From Micavibrio sp. (GTDB lineage: Bacteria > Pseudomonadota > Alphaproteobacteria > Micavibrionales > Micavibrionaceae), in NCBI GenBank assembly GCA_012960155.1, contig DUBU01000009.1, positions 1 through 32,686 on the forward strand: a stretch of 32,686 bases of DNA, read 5' to 3'. How positions within the stretch are numbered: the stretch's first letter is position 1; every line of letters begins with the position of its first letter. Shown in pieces: positions 1 to 8,559 of the stretch. Position numbers and translations under genes: made by a program. The notes beneath the pieces are model-generated. The model searched no databases and had not been told where the DNA came from. It saw nothing but the letters and a program-made list of their open reading frames with translations.

Positions 1-431
1 GCGCTCTCGAGGCCAATCTCATCCATACAGGCTTTGAATTTCTGGCGGTCTTCCGCTTTTTCAATCGCTTCCTGGTTCGCGCCGATCAGCTCAATGCCCA
101 AGCGATCCAGCGTACCGTCATCTGCTAATGCCAAGGCAGTATTCAGCGCAGTCTGGCCGCCCATAGTCGGCAGCAACGCATCAGGCTTTTCTTTTTCAAG
201 GATTTTGGCAACGACCTCGGGGGTAATCGGCTCGATATATGTAGCATCGGCCATTTCAGGGTCTGTCATGATGGTGGCAGGGTTGGAGTTGATCAGGACA
301 ATTCTGTATCCTTCTTCCCGCAGCGCTTTACACGCTTGTGCGCCGGAATAATCAAATTCACACGCTTGCCCGATATCAATAGGGCCAGCACCGATAATAG
401 CAATGGTTTGGAGGTCTGTACGCTTTGGCAT
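1..431 (-). CDS. carB: Carbamoyl-phosphate synthase large subunit, 5' part
   Basis: This is the N-terminal 143 residues of CarB, which makes carbamoyl phosphate from bicarbonate, ATP and ammonia supplied by CarA, for pyrimidine and arginine synthesis. The ATG is at 431 and the reading frame stays open off the left edge. The start MPKRTDLQ, the block [35 protein letters not shown], and [10 protein letters not shown] near residue 90 are all classic for the first carboxyphosphate (ATP-grasp) half. One visible difference from the usual GAGPIVIGQ is GAGPIDIGQ near residue 16. The gene is separated from carA (3835-4998, same strand) by four other genes, one of them on the opposite strand, so it is probably transcribed from its own promoter between 432 and 704. 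Confidence 0.97.
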   Translation of the reverse strand, partial: MPKRTDLQTIAIIGAGPIDIGQACEFDYSGAQACKALREEGYRIVLINSNPATIMTDPEMADATYIEPITPEVVAKILEKEKPDALLPTMGGQTALNTALALADDGTLDRLGIELIGANQEAIEKAEDRQKFKACMDEIGLES

Positions 432-566
432 TTTTCGGTCTCTTTCTAATGTAGTACCGAAAACAATTTGATAGAGCATAAGGCGCAGTTAAACAAGCTT
501 TTTTGACCACTATCTTGCAGTAATTCAGTTTTTTATATTTTTTCACCTTTATTTACCATAAAAAGA

Positions 567-594
567 TTGCATTGCAGGGTAAGAATATTATATA
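567..594 (+). promoter_or_regulatory. Possible sigma-70 promoter for the exported-protein gene
   Basis: In the AT-rich 273-nt gap between the divergent carB and the exported-protein gene, TTGCAT (567-572) is followed after 16 nt by TATATA (589-594). This would leave a leader of about 100 nt. The ATG at 705 is preceded by AAGGA at good spacing. The hexamers are imperfect and the region is AT-rich, so this is a weak call. Confidence 0.3.
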
Positions 595-704
595 ACACTG
601 CAACATAATTATAAGCATATGGAAAATATGTAATGACGGGGCACCTTAAAGAATAACGTCCGTATGGGCATTAAATAGTTACTTTAGACAATTAAGGATG
701 TGTC

Positions 705-2123
705 ATGAATAAAGTTCAAACCGGTTTAACAACTCTCTTGCTCGCTAGCGTTGTCACAGGCGCAGATGCTGCAACTATCACAACAACGACGACAACTTCA
801 GAAAACAACATGATTAGCCTGCTGGACGGGTATTTAGAGTACTCATCAGTATTTGAGTCAAATTACTCACGTGACTTTGGTATCTCGCAAACAACATATG
901 GCTGGATGGGTTCGCAAACATTCCTCGAGCCAAGCACAGTAACGCGCTCTGAAGTTGCTCGTTCACAAGGTCCTAACTTTGCGACAGAAGCATCTACAGT
1001 ATATGTCGCACAGACAAGCGAAGAGGGCACATTATCTTGCCGCGCTTCAGGTGCCTTGAAAGTAAGCCACGAATTTATTGACGCAGACCCAAGCGTAACA
1101 ACAGCAGCTGATGTCGTTGCTGCCTTTGCCAATGCTGACACAGCGGGCGTAGAAGGCCGCTTTAACGTGCCTCTGTTTGAATATAACCGTTTCGAAGATC
1201 AATCGTCTGATATCAACCTCTGGATGGGTTACGGCGTAGATATGGATCAAGTTGAAGCCTTCGTAGTGATGGGCGACCAACAAATTCAGGCGCAAATTAA
1301 TCCTGAAAACGGCTACAAACTCACATTTGCCAATGAAGCAGACCGCGAAGCGGTTGCCGCTTGGATCATGGAAGGCAATGCGCTGGACGTTTACGCACGC
1401 TCCAGCAACTCACAAGAGCCTAAATTCGGCCACTTTGTGTTCCAAGGTAACGAAGATGTTACAGGTGCAATGACAGATTGTATGGATACACTGAATGAAT
1501 ACGATCGCGCAGCAAGCCGCGAGATTAATGTTCAGCTGTCTGCTCTGGAAACAGAAGTGCCAGCCGAAACAATCGAACAAATCTTTGGTAACCAGTGTCT
1601 GGCACGCGAATTCGAAGGTGTAACAGCCGCTGACGGCGAAGTTCTGGAAGTTGACAGTGCTACAGGCGCAAAATTCCTGATGCCTCACGCATTCCGCTTT
1701 GTTGATGAAGAAACAGGCAACGTGATCACGGCCATGGGCGACCAATACGCCCTGATTCAGGACGCTGATGGTAATGTTGTCGAAGAGCGCATTTCCAAAA
1801 GCTGGCTGGATGACAGTGCAACATCATGTGCAGGCGATACAACAATCGATCGCACGCCTGCCAGCATGTCTACAGTTACGGCAGGCCTGTTTGGTCAAAC
1901 AACAAATATGTGGGACCGAATTGAATCCAATGTTCGCACAGCGACGACGTTGACAGGATTGTTTACAGGTCTGACAACAACGACAGGCATTACAACGACT
2001 ACGACGACGGTCACAACAACACCTGACACGTCACCTGTTCCTATTCCTGCTGGTATCGTTCTGTTAGGTAGCGTAGTTGCTGCCGGTGTAGGTTATGGCG
2101 CGCTGCGTCGCAAGCCCAGCTAA
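705..2123 (+). CDS. Exported Thr-rich protein with PEP-CTERM/VPLPA-like sorting tail
   Basis: I do not recognise the central domain. The 472-residue product starts with a signal peptide of about 22 residues (cut probably after GADA) followed by a Thr-rich run. The middle (about 30-400) is soluble, acidic and has few cysteines. Residues about 405-440 are again dominated by threonine. The last 28 residues read VPIPAG, a hydrophobic span, then ALRRKPS. That is the order motif, transmembrane helix, basic tail seen in PEP-CTERM and especially VPLPA-CTERM proteins, which exosortases process in Gram-negative bacteria. The inference is a surface or extracellular-matrix protein, possibly O-glycosylated on the Thr tracts. 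No exosortase gene is in the window. It lies alone on the plus strand between carB and the carbonic anhydrase gene. The start is set by AAGGA 8 nt upstream of the ATG. Confidence 0.85.
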   Translation: MNKVQTGLTTLLLASVVTGADAATITTTTTTSENNMISLLDGYLEYSSVFESNYSRDFGISQTTYGWMGSQTFLEPSTVTRSEVARSQGPNFATEASTVYVAQTSEEGTLSCRASGALKVSHEFIDADPSVTTAADVVAAFANADTAGVEGRFNVPLFEYNRFEDQSSDINLWMGYGVDMDQVEAFVVMGDQQIQAQINPENGYKLTFANEADREAVAAWIMEGNALDVYARSSNSQEPKFGHFVFQGNEDVTGAMTDCMDTLNEYDRAASREINVQLSALETEVPAETIEQIFGNQCLAREFEGVTAADGEVLEVDSATGAKFLMPHAFRFVDEETGNVITAMGDQYALIQDADGNVVEERISKSWLDDSATSCAGDTTIDRTPASMSTVTAGLFGQTTNMWDRIESNVRTATTLTGLFTGLTTTTGITTTTTTVTTTPDTSPVPIPAGIVLLGSVVAAGVGYGALRRKPS

Positions 2124-2156
2124 AAAAGAATTTAGAGTAAGACTATACTGCGTAAG

Positions 2157-2185
2157 CAGCCGCTTGTCATTCCGACTGGCGGCTG
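2157..2185. terminator. Hairpin between convergent genes, possible terminator
   Basis: CAGCCGC (2157-2163) and GCGGCTG (2179-2185) form a perfect 7-bp stem with a 15-nt loop. The plus-strand side is followed by the T-rich TCTTCTTT. It lies 34 nt after the exported-protein gene and covers the stop of the convergent carbonic anhydrase gene, so it may end plus-strand transcription. The loop is long, so confidence is moderate. Confidence 0.45.
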
Positions 2186-2805
2186 TCTTCTTTAGGGGTA
2201 GGGGTGCTGATCATAACGAAGTCTTCTTTGTCTTCGTCATATTGGAATAAATCACCTGTCTTGATATCGAACAGCCACGGCAGAACCTCGATCTTGCCTT
2301 CGGCCAGTGCTGCTTTAACAGACGGGTATTCTTTCAGGTTTTTTGTGCTTTCCAGAATGACTTCTTTTTCCGTACGTGCAAGCACTTCTTCGTGATCAGA
2401 ACAGCAAGCCTGCGCGCGGGCAAGGCCATGCTTGGCAACATTCACGAAACTTGTAATCTCGGGGTCTTCCAAGTTTTCGGCCAGCGCCTTCACTGCGCCG
2501 CACTGCGTATGGCCTAGCACGATAACTTTCTTGACGTTGTTGTAATTGATTGCGAACTGCAACGCCGCCGCCAGTGCTGTGCCTTGCTGGTACGGACGCA
2601 CAATCGCCCCCATGGCCTTATGCGCAAAGAAACTGCCGGGCTTGGCACGGAAAATCGTCCCGGGGTTACAGCGCGAATCAATACAACTCACGATGAAATA
2701 TCGCGGGTCTTGCCCGTCCTCAACCAGCGAAGACATAAGCTCGCTGCTGCTTTCGTAATGATAATGTTTAAAGGCGTTCAAGCCATCGATCAGGTCTTTT
2801 GTCAT
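2167..2805 (-). CDS. Beta-class carbonic anhydrase
   Basis: This 212-residue cytoplasmic enzyme is expected to interconvert CO2 and bicarbonate. The zinc ligands of the beta class are visible: Cys41 in CIDSR, His99 and Cys102 in GHTQCGAV. The Asp43-Arg45 dyad that controls the fourth ligand is also present. Length and C-terminal helices fit the family. The usual stretch with RNAGN after the first motif reads AHKAMGAIV here, so it belongs to a divergent subgroup. It is on the same strand as carA, 1 kb upstream, and bicarbonate is a CarAB substrate, so a functional link is attractive but is inference. No clear Shine-Dalgarno sequence precedes the ATG at 2805; the 49-nt gap to the upstream gene could hold a promoter or a readthrough region. 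Confidence 0.93.
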   Translation of the reverse strand: MTKDLIDGLNAFKHYHYESSSELMSSLVEDGQDPRYFIVSCIDSRCNPGTIFRAKPGSFFAHKAMGAIVRPYQQGTALAAALQFAINYNNVKKVIVLGHTQCGAVKALAENLEDPEITSFVNVAKHGLARAQACCSDHEEVLARTEKEVILESTKNLKEYPSVKAALAEGKIEVLPWLFDIKTGDLFQYDEDKEDFVMISTPTPKEDSRQSE

Positions 2806-2854
2806 GGCGTTATTTTAGGGTAAATTTATCGCCATGTTCAAGACCCTTAATGCG

Positions 2855-3271
2855 TTAGTACAGCCCTGTATCCCTGATTATTTTCGGAACCAGATAGTCT
2901 TCCATATGCGTCAGACGGTTTTTCTCCATCTCGTAACGGCTGAAATGCGCGCGTGCTTCCTGAATGTCGTAAGGCACACAGGATGCGATCTCTTCGGCAG
3001 TAAGCTCTTTTTGTGCGGCCTCAAAAACCAGCGATAATTTCTCGGCTTCCGCCCAGCCGCGCTGAACCTTTTTCCAGTTTTTGGCGCGCTTCGGACTGCC
3101 TGCGGTTTCGCCTAAACGTTTCGCTTGGTCTTTGGCATGCAAGTCAATCTGGGCGAACTCTACCTCGAAATAAGGCACAGCGCCCTTATCTTCCATCTTG
3201 CGGAGCAGGGCATCCCTGAATTCCACAACCAACGCAACATGTCGTTTCGGCAGTCCTGTATATGATGTCAT
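2855..3271 (-). CDS. Unknown small, highly charged protein (138 aa)
   Basis: I do not recognise this protein. It is 138 residues, rich in Lys, Arg, Glu and Ala, with no signal peptide or membrane segment, and appears largely helical (residues about 60-125). The ATG at 3271 has AAGGG about 10 nt upstream. It begins 12 nt after the end of the upstream minus-strand gene (3284-3763), so the two are probably co-transcribed, perhaps with carA behind them. It is supported as a gene by its tight packing and by coding-like composition, not by a known motif. Confidence 0.75.
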   Translation of the reverse strand: MTSYTGLPKRHVALVVEFRDALLRKMEDKGAVPYFEVEFAQIDLHAKDQAKRLGETAGSPKRAKNWKKVQRGWAEAEKLSLVFEAAQKELTAEEIASCVPYDIQEARAHFSRYEMEKNRLTHMEDYLVPKIIRDTGLY

Positions 3272-3283
3272 TATGCCGCGCCC

Positions 3284-3763
3284 TTAAACGTTACAGCCGA
3301 GCTTTTGAAGAAACTCTTTTGGCTGCGTGATATAGATTTCTTCTGCGTTCGCTGTGTAGACTTTTGTTTTAGCGCCCGCGCGGGTGAAGTCGCTTGATAT
3401 TGTAACCTCTTCGGCCATGACAATATCGTCTTTGTTCAGTTCGATCGTGCGGCTGTCGTAATTATAAACAATATCTTCGCCGCGCTTTTCTGCCTTTTTA
3501 ACGGCTTTCTTCTCTTTGCGATCTTCTTGGAAGTCACCGAAAGAGCCGGCAGCGCCTCCGCCGCTCGCTATGATCAAGCCCAGATACAGAATAATCCCCG
3601 TGGCCAGCAGGGCGTATTTGCCGACTGTGTACGCGGCACGCCCCGTTGCGCGGGCAAGCGAACCTGATGCATCCATCAGATTTTCACCAAAGCTTTTCTG
3701 CGGTGGTAATACCGCGTGTTTATGGATTTCGGTAAGTTTGATTTTATCGCTGTTTTTCGCCAT
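3284..3763 (-). CDS. Unknown single-pass membrane protein (159 aa)
   Basis: The protein has a basic N-terminal segment, one hydrophobic segment rich in Gly/Ala/Ile/Leu (about residues 48-75), then a strongly charged Lys/Glu stretch with KKAVKKAEKRGED and a C-terminal beta-like region. I do not recognise a family. The frame can be opened at a GTG at 3796, but nothing like a ribosome site precedes that codon, whereas the ATG at 3763 has GGGAG and AGGG just upstream, so I use 3763. It sits 71 nt after carA on the same strand and 12 nt before the next small gene. Confidence 0.78.
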   Translation of the reverse strand: MAKNSDKIKLTEIHKHAVLPPQKSFGENLMDASGSLARATGRAAYTVGKYALLATGIILYLGLIIASGGGAAGSFGDFQEDRKEKKAVKKAEKRGEDIVYNYDSRTIELNKDDIVMAEEVTISSDFTRAGAKTKVYTANAEEIYITQPKEFLQKLGCNV

Positions 3764-3834
3764 AGCCCTGTGTCTCCCTAATTCAGAATGGGACACTACT
3801 ACTTGCCTATGAAAACGTAGTCAAGTTTGTATGG

Positions 3835-4998
3835 CTACGCCGCGCGCATCAAATCCACGAACCGCTCGAACAGGTAATGGCTGTCATGCGGGCCCGGTGA
3901 TGCTTCGGGGTGGTACTGCACGGAAAAGACGGGTTTGCCGTCAACGGCGATGCCTTCGTTTGATCCGTCAAACAGGCTCACATGCGTCTGCTTTACGCCT
4001 GCGGGCAAGCTGTCCTCGATCACTTCAAAACCGTGGTTCTGGCTGGTGATCTCGACTTTGCCTGTTGTCAGGTCTTTAACGGGCTGGTTGCCGCCGCGGT
4101 GACCCAGATGCATCTTCTGTGTTTTTGCACCCAATGACAGCGCCAGCAATTGGTGACCCAGACAAATACCGAACATCGGCTTGCCTGTTTCCATCAATTT
4201 CTGGATGGTCGGCACGGCATACGCGCCAGTGGCGGCAGGGTCTCCGGGGCCGTTAGACAGGAATATACCGTCAGGATTGTGGCGCAGCACTTCTTCAGGG
4301 GACGCATTGGCAGGCACGACTGTCACTTTACAGCCCGCCGCCGCAAGGCAGCGCAGGATATTGCGCTTGGCACCGAAATCAATCGCCACAACGTGGAAAT
4401 CAGGCTTGTCTTGCTTGCCGTAACCTTCGCCGAGTTCCCATGTGGTCTCGGTCCAGTCATACATTTGCGTACAGGATACGTCCTTGGCCAGATCCAGACC
4501 GTTCAGGCCTGACCAGTCCTGTGCCTGCTTTTGTAGGGCTTCAAAATCGAATTTACCTTCGGGGTTGTGCGCAATAACGCCTTTCGGCGCGCCTTTGTCG
4601 CGGATGCGGCGGGTCAGGGCGCGTGTATCAACACCGCAAATCCCGGGCAAGTCATAACGCTTCAGCCATTCATCGAAATGCTTGCTGGCGCGCCAGTTTG
4701 ATTCTGTTGTGATGTCTTCGTGAACCACCAGACCGCGTGCGGCAGGGTTGATGGTTTCGATGTCCTCGTCATTTGCGCCTGTATTACCGATATGCGGGAA
4801 GGTGAAGGTGATGATCTGCCCCGCGTAGCTCGGGTCAGTCAGAATTTCCTGATAACCTGTCATGGATGTATTGAAACAGATTTCACCGACGGAGCTTTTC
4901 TCCGCGCCGATGCCTTTGCCCCAAATAACGGTGCCATCCTCTAAAACAATAACGGCTGTTGCATTTTCAGGCTGTTTTATAGTAGATAAGTCGGACAT
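3835..4998 (-). CDS. carA: Carbamoyl-phosphate synthase small (glutaminase) subunit
   Basis: CarA hydrolyses glutamine and channels ammonia to CarB. The 387 residues cover the CPSase small-chain N-terminal domain (about 12-150; note TSMTGYQEILTDPSYAGQ and the CGVDTRALTR block) and a class I glutamine amidotransferase domain (about 200-385). The triad is visible: Cys279 in GICLGHQ, His363 and Glu365 in QYHPEA. The oxyanion strand LSNGPGDP is at 248-255. Length is normal for the family. It starts with ATG at 4998 and is divergent from the GatB/YqeY gene at 5101, so the 102-nt gap should hold two promoters. CarB is 3.4 kb further on, not adjacent. Confidence 0.98.
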   Translation of the reverse strand: MSDLSTIKQPENATAVIVLEDGTVIWGKGIGAEKSSVGEICFNTSMTGYQEILTDPSYAGQIITFTFPHIGNTGANDEDIETINPAARGLVVHEDITTESNWRASKHFDEWLKRYDLPGICGVDTRALTRRIRDKGAPKGVIAHNPEGKFDFEALQKQAQDWSGLNGLDLAKDVSCTQMYDWTETTWELGEGYGKQDKPDFHVVAIDFGAKRNILRCLAAAGCKVTVVPANASPEEVLRHNPDGIFLSNGPGDPAATGAYAVPTIQKLMETGKPMFGICLGHQLLALSLGAKTQKMHLGHRGGNQPVKDLTTGKVEITSQNHGFEVIEDSLPAGVKQTHVSLFDGSNEGIAVDGKPVFSVQYHPEASPGPHDSHYLFERFVDLMRAA

Positions 4999-5100
4999 TT
5001 TGATGAGGGCCTTTCTAGCTTTCTAAATATTACTCGCTAGAAGCCATTGTAATAAGCTGTTTTGCCCAAAATGAAAAGCAAAAAGTAAGGAAAGTAACAA

Positions 5101-5562
5101 GTGGACAAAAGAACTGAGTTTAATAACGCACTGAAAGAAGCGTTGAAGAGTAAAGACACTGTGGCTATCGGCACAATTCGCCTGATGATCGCCGCGCTAA
5201 AAGATCGTGACATCGAAGCCCGCGGCAAAGGAAACGCTGACGGCATTACTGATTCCGAAATTTTGTCCATGCTGCAATCCATGATCAAACAGCGTCAGGA
5301 GTCACAAAAGACTTACGAAGATGCTGGCCGTCCTGAATTGGCCGAGCGCGAAGCTGTGGAGATCGAGGTCATCAAACGCTTCCTGCCACAACAGCTGGGC
5401 GAAGACGAAGTCCGCTCCAAAGTGGATGAGCTGATCATCGAACTGAACGTCACCGACATCAAAGAAATGGGTAAGGTGATGGCAGAGCTGAAATCACGCT
5501 ACGCAGGCCAAATGGATATGGGCCGCGCCAGTGGTCTGGTGAAAGAGCGTCTGGCAAGCTAA
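5101..5562 (+). CDS. GatB/YqeY domain protein
   Basis: This 153-residue protein matches the YqeY family, which is related to the C-terminal tRNA-binding domain of GatB. Features seen are the N-terminal helix with FNNALKEALKSKDTVAIGTIRLMIAALKDRDIEARGK (split motif), the IKQRQES helix, the REAVEIEVIKRFLPQQL block and the C-terminal GKVMAELKSRYAGQMDMGRAS. The translation starts at GTG with AGGAAAG upstream. In alphaproteobacteria this gene is commonly found between carA and dnaG-rpoD, as here. Its biochemical role is not established; the GatB similarity suggests contact with tRNA or an amidotransferase. Confidence 0.93.
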   Translation: MDKRTEFNNALKEALKSKDTVAIGTIRLMIAALKDRDIEARGKGNADGITDSEILSMLQSMIKQRQESQKTYEDAGRPELAEREAVEIEVIKRFLPQQLGEDEVRSKVDELIIELNVTDIKEMGKVMAELKSRYAGQMDMGRASGLVKERLAS

Positions 5563-5566
5563 GCGC

Positions 5567-6493
5567 TTACTTTAGTGCAAGGTTGATGTCTTCAGGCACA
5601 ACATAATCTTTAGGAATTAAAGGGAAGGGGTATAGCGCAAATGCCCCTTCTTCTATTTTTTGTACTAGAATATCTTGCGAGCTCTGCTGAAAACGTTCAA
5701 TTAAGCCGCTTTCGCGTGCGATGCCTATGGCAACGTGATGGTTGTACATATCCATCAGCATTTCAGGGGCAGGGTTCAAATTTACAAATTCGCGATTATT
5801 CGCGATTGCTTCAGATGCACCGTAGCCTCCGGTAAGCGCAAATTCGTAACTCATACGCGCATGTCGGAAAGCATCTTTTTGGTTAGTGCGTGCACAGTCG
5901 GCAAAGACTTCGCTCGCAGGGTCATCCATAAATTCGTACAAATATACGCCGCGTACAAGCGAATGTGCCATAACATCTGGGCGCAGAAAGGCTTTGATTG
6001 GGGCATACCAGGCAAATTTATGATCAAGGCCTGCCATATAGTCTTGTATATCCGTAGCTTGGTAAGGGGCCAGTAATCTTCCATATACTATTTCGCTCGT
6101 CTCTTCAGAGCCGAGTACGCTTGCATAGACAGCGCGTTGGGTACGTATATCGGCTTGGCCGGTTTGTGGTAAACCGTGGTCGTTTTGAAAGTGTAATGTC
6201 GCCTGACGCGTATCATATCCAGGTAGGCCATCAGCGCCGCACTTGCCTATAGGGTAATCAAGTGCTTCTAAAGCGACTTGATAGGGAATAACTTTATGTA
6301 TAGCGGCACCCGAGGCGATGTCTTCATTGGCGATATAATTAAAATAGCTATGTAAGTCGTTGGCTATTTGAAGGTCTTCGTACTCGTCAGGTCTGGCGGT
6401 AAGTCCTACTCCAAAGAACGCAATTCCGTACACGGCAACGATTGTTGTCAGTGGGGATGTTGAAATCAAAAGGTTTTTTAAAAAATGCTTCAC
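5567..6493 (-). CDS. Membrane-anchored protein: peptidoglycan-binding domain plus DUF6973-like domain
   Basis: The 308-residue product has an uncleaved anchor or signal at about residues 8-32, so the rest is periplasmic. Residues about 74-125 look like a PG_binding_1 domain, with the typical order DGLPGYDT, then HFQNDHGLPQTG and IRTQRAVY. Residues about 203-265 match the DUF6973 type: DAFRHA (207-212), a helix with YEFALTGGYGA, then MDMYNHHVAIGIA (247-259) with conserved-looking His, Asp and Asn. That domain is often found in secreted or toxin-like proteins and its activity is unknown to me. The start is GTG at 6493, with AAAAGG about 8 nt upstream. It converges with the GatB/YqeY gene, 4 nt apart. 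Envelope role is inferred. Confidence 0.8.
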   Translation of the reverse strand: MKHFLKNLLISTSPLTTIVAVYGIAFFGVGLTARPDEYEDLQIANDLHSYFNYIANEDIASGAAIHKVIPYQVALEALDYPIGKCGADGLPGYDTRQATLHFQNDHGLPQTGQADIRTQRAVYASVLGSEETSEIVYGRLLAPYQATDIQDYMAGLDHKFAWYAPIKAFLRPDVMAHSLVRGVYLYEFMDDPASEVFADCARTNQKDAFRHARMSYEFALTGGYGASEAIANNREFVNLNPAPEMLMDMYNHHVAIGIARESGLIERFQQSSQDILVQKIEEGAFALYPFPLIPKDYVVPEDINLALK

Positions 6494-6634
6494 AATGCCG
6501 CCTTTTACATAAGGATATATTTATACGTATTTTTTCCAAAAGTTGCAAAGTTTAGATCAGGCTAATGACCGCCTGCCTTAATTTAGCCTAATAAAATCTA
6601 TACGAACGCTTGAAAAATCTGCTAAACCTTACCC

Positions 6635-8494
6635 ATGTCGTCTATCTCGCCGCGTTTTATGAATGACCTACGCGACCGCCTGACCTTGTCCGATGTTGTC
6701 GGCAAGAAGGTGAAGCTTACGCGCGCGGGCAGGGAATTCAAAGGCTGCTGTCCGTTTCACAACGAAAAGACGCCGTCATTCTACGTCAATGATGAAAAAC
6801 AGTTCTATCACTGCTTTGGCTGTGGTGCGCATGGCGATGCGATCGGCTTTGTCATGCAGGCCAGCAATCTATCCTTTATTGACGCGATCGAAAGCCTTGC
6901 CGCCGAAGCAGGCATGCAAGTGCCGAAGCAAACACCGCAGGAAATCGAACGCGCCCAGAAACAAAAGGGGCTGCACGAATTACTGGAGGAAACGACTCGT
7001 TTCTTTATGGACGCCCTGCGCGATAGCAGAAACAGCGAAGCCATGGGCTATTTGCGTGACCGCGGCATTAACGATGAACAAATCGAGCGTTTCAAGATCG
7101 GTTACGCGCCTGCCAACGGCGAGTCACTGCGGGCGCATCTGAAAGCCAAGGGATTCACCGACCAGCAGATGATTGACGCGGATGTGTTCCGCAAGTCAAA
7201 GCGCGGCACTGACCCGTATGCGTTCTTCCGTGAGCGAGTCATGTTTCCAGTAACGGACAGGCGCGGCCGCGTTGTGGCGTTCGGCGGACGTATTTTGCCG
7301 GATCATTTGCGCGCCCCTGACCGCGGTGATTACAAGCCTGCCAAATATATGAACTCCTCTGACACGCCGCTCTTTCATAAAGGACGGATGCTCTATGGCG
7401 AGTCACGAGCGCGTCAGGCCGCCGCAGATGGCAAGCCTGTCATCGTGGTCGAAGGCTATCTGGATGTGATTGCCTGTGCTTCTGCAGGCTATGAAGGGGC
7501 TGTTGCGCCGCTGGGGACAGCGCTGACCGAGGAACAAATCCAGATTTTGTGGAAGATGATCCCGCAAACCGAGAAGATGCCCGTGCTCTGTTTTGACGGC
7601 GATGAAGCAGGCCGCCGCGCTGCCGCCCGCGCTTGCGAGCGATTACTACCGCATATCAAGCCTAACCAGAGCGCCTTGTTTGCCTTCCTGCCCGAAGGAC
7701 AAGACCCTGATAGCTTGATCCGTGCTCAAGGCAAGAAAGCATTCGAGCGCATTATCGACGGCGCAATGCCGCTTTTCGACTTTATCTGGAGCCACCATAC
7801 GGCAGGCAGAGCCTTTTCAACACCCGAGGCCAAAGCAGGCTTGTCACAAATTCTGGAAGAAGAGTCCGCACAAATCGCCGATGCGCAGGTGCAGCGCTAT
7901 TACCAGCAAGCCTTTCGCAACAAACTTTATGAAACGTTTCGATTCGGCGGCAACCGCAAGAACGCAGCCAATAAGCGGGGCGGCGCAACGAATGCGGCAC
8001 AAGGCTTTGTCCTGCGTAAGCCCTCGTTTTCACGGCATAATTTGATGGCGCAGATCATTCTGGCGGCGATTATCAACCATCCCGCGCTATTCGATGAGGC
8101 AGAAGACATTCTCGGCCATATCGAAATGCGCAATGAAAGGCTTGATTTTATGCGCCAAGCTGTATTAAACCTGCTATGCACGGAAGAGGAGGGTGTTGAC
8201 TCTGCTGCCGTGCGAGACCATTTGAAAGATCGAGGCTTTGAAACGGAGCTGCGGTCAGTACTGTCGGAATCGATTTATACCCATGCGGGATATTTCCGTC
8301 CGAATGTGGAACTGGAGACAGTACGGGCGAAATGGCAAGAAATGATGGCGGATATCAGCCGCATGGCCTGGAAAGAGGATTTTAAGAAAACAGGTCAGGA
8401 GTTGTCAGGCAACTTCACGACAGAGACTTGGGAAAAGCTCAAGGCTTTGTACGAAACGAACAGAATAGATAGTAATCAAGCCTTTGGTGGATGA
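6635..8494 (+). CDS. dnaG: DNA primase
   Basis: DnaG makes the RNA primers for lagging-strand DNA synthesis. The 619 residues show the CHC2 zinc-binding domain (Cys39, His42, Cys60, Cys63; CCPFHNEKTPSF and HCFGCGAHGDA), a catalytic core, a TOPRIM fold (EGYLDV with the catalytic Glu at about residue 273, and DGDEAGRRAA at about 319), and a C-terminal helicase-binding region that includes DFIWSHHT and a less conserved end. Length is usual. No clear Shine-Dalgarno sequence precedes the ATG at 6635, but the N-terminal sequence lines up with alphaproteobacterial primases. It is followed after 65 nt by rpoD, the classic macromolecular-synthesis arrangement. Confidence 0.98.
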   Translation: MSSISPRFMNDLRDRLTLSDVVGKKVKLTRAGREFKGCCPFHNEKTPSFYVNDEKQFYHCFGCGAHGDAIGFVMQASNLSFIDAIESLAAEAGMQVPKQTPQEIERAQKQKGLHELLEETTRFFMDALRDSRNSEAMGYLRDRGINDEQIERFKIGYAPANGESLRAHLKAKGFTDQQMIDADVFRKSKRGTDPYAFFRERVMFPVTDRRGRVVAFGGRILPDHLRAPDRGDYKPAKYMNSSDTPLFHKGRMLYGESRARQAAADGKPVIVVEGYLDVIACASAGYEGAVAPLGTALTEEQIQILWKMIPQTEKMPVLCFDGDEAGRRAAARACERLLPHIKPNQSALFAFLPEGQDPDSLIRAQGKKAFERIIDGAMPLFDFIWSHHTAGRAFSTPEAKAGLSQILEEESAQIADAQVQRYYQQAFRNKLYETFRFGGNRKNAANKRGGATNAAQGFVLRKPSFSRHNLMAQIILAAIINHPALFDEAEDILGHIEMRNERLDFMRQAVLNLLCTEEEGVDSAAVRDHLKDRGFETELRSVLSESIYTHAGYFRPNVELETVRAKWQEMMADISRMAWKEDFKKTGQELSGNFTTETWEKLKALYETNRIDSNQAFGG

Positions 8495-8559
8495 TAGGGT
8501 TTGAAATTTGGAAATTGATAAGGTTTAATAGCAAGTTAGTTTAGTGAGTCGCGCTTAAT

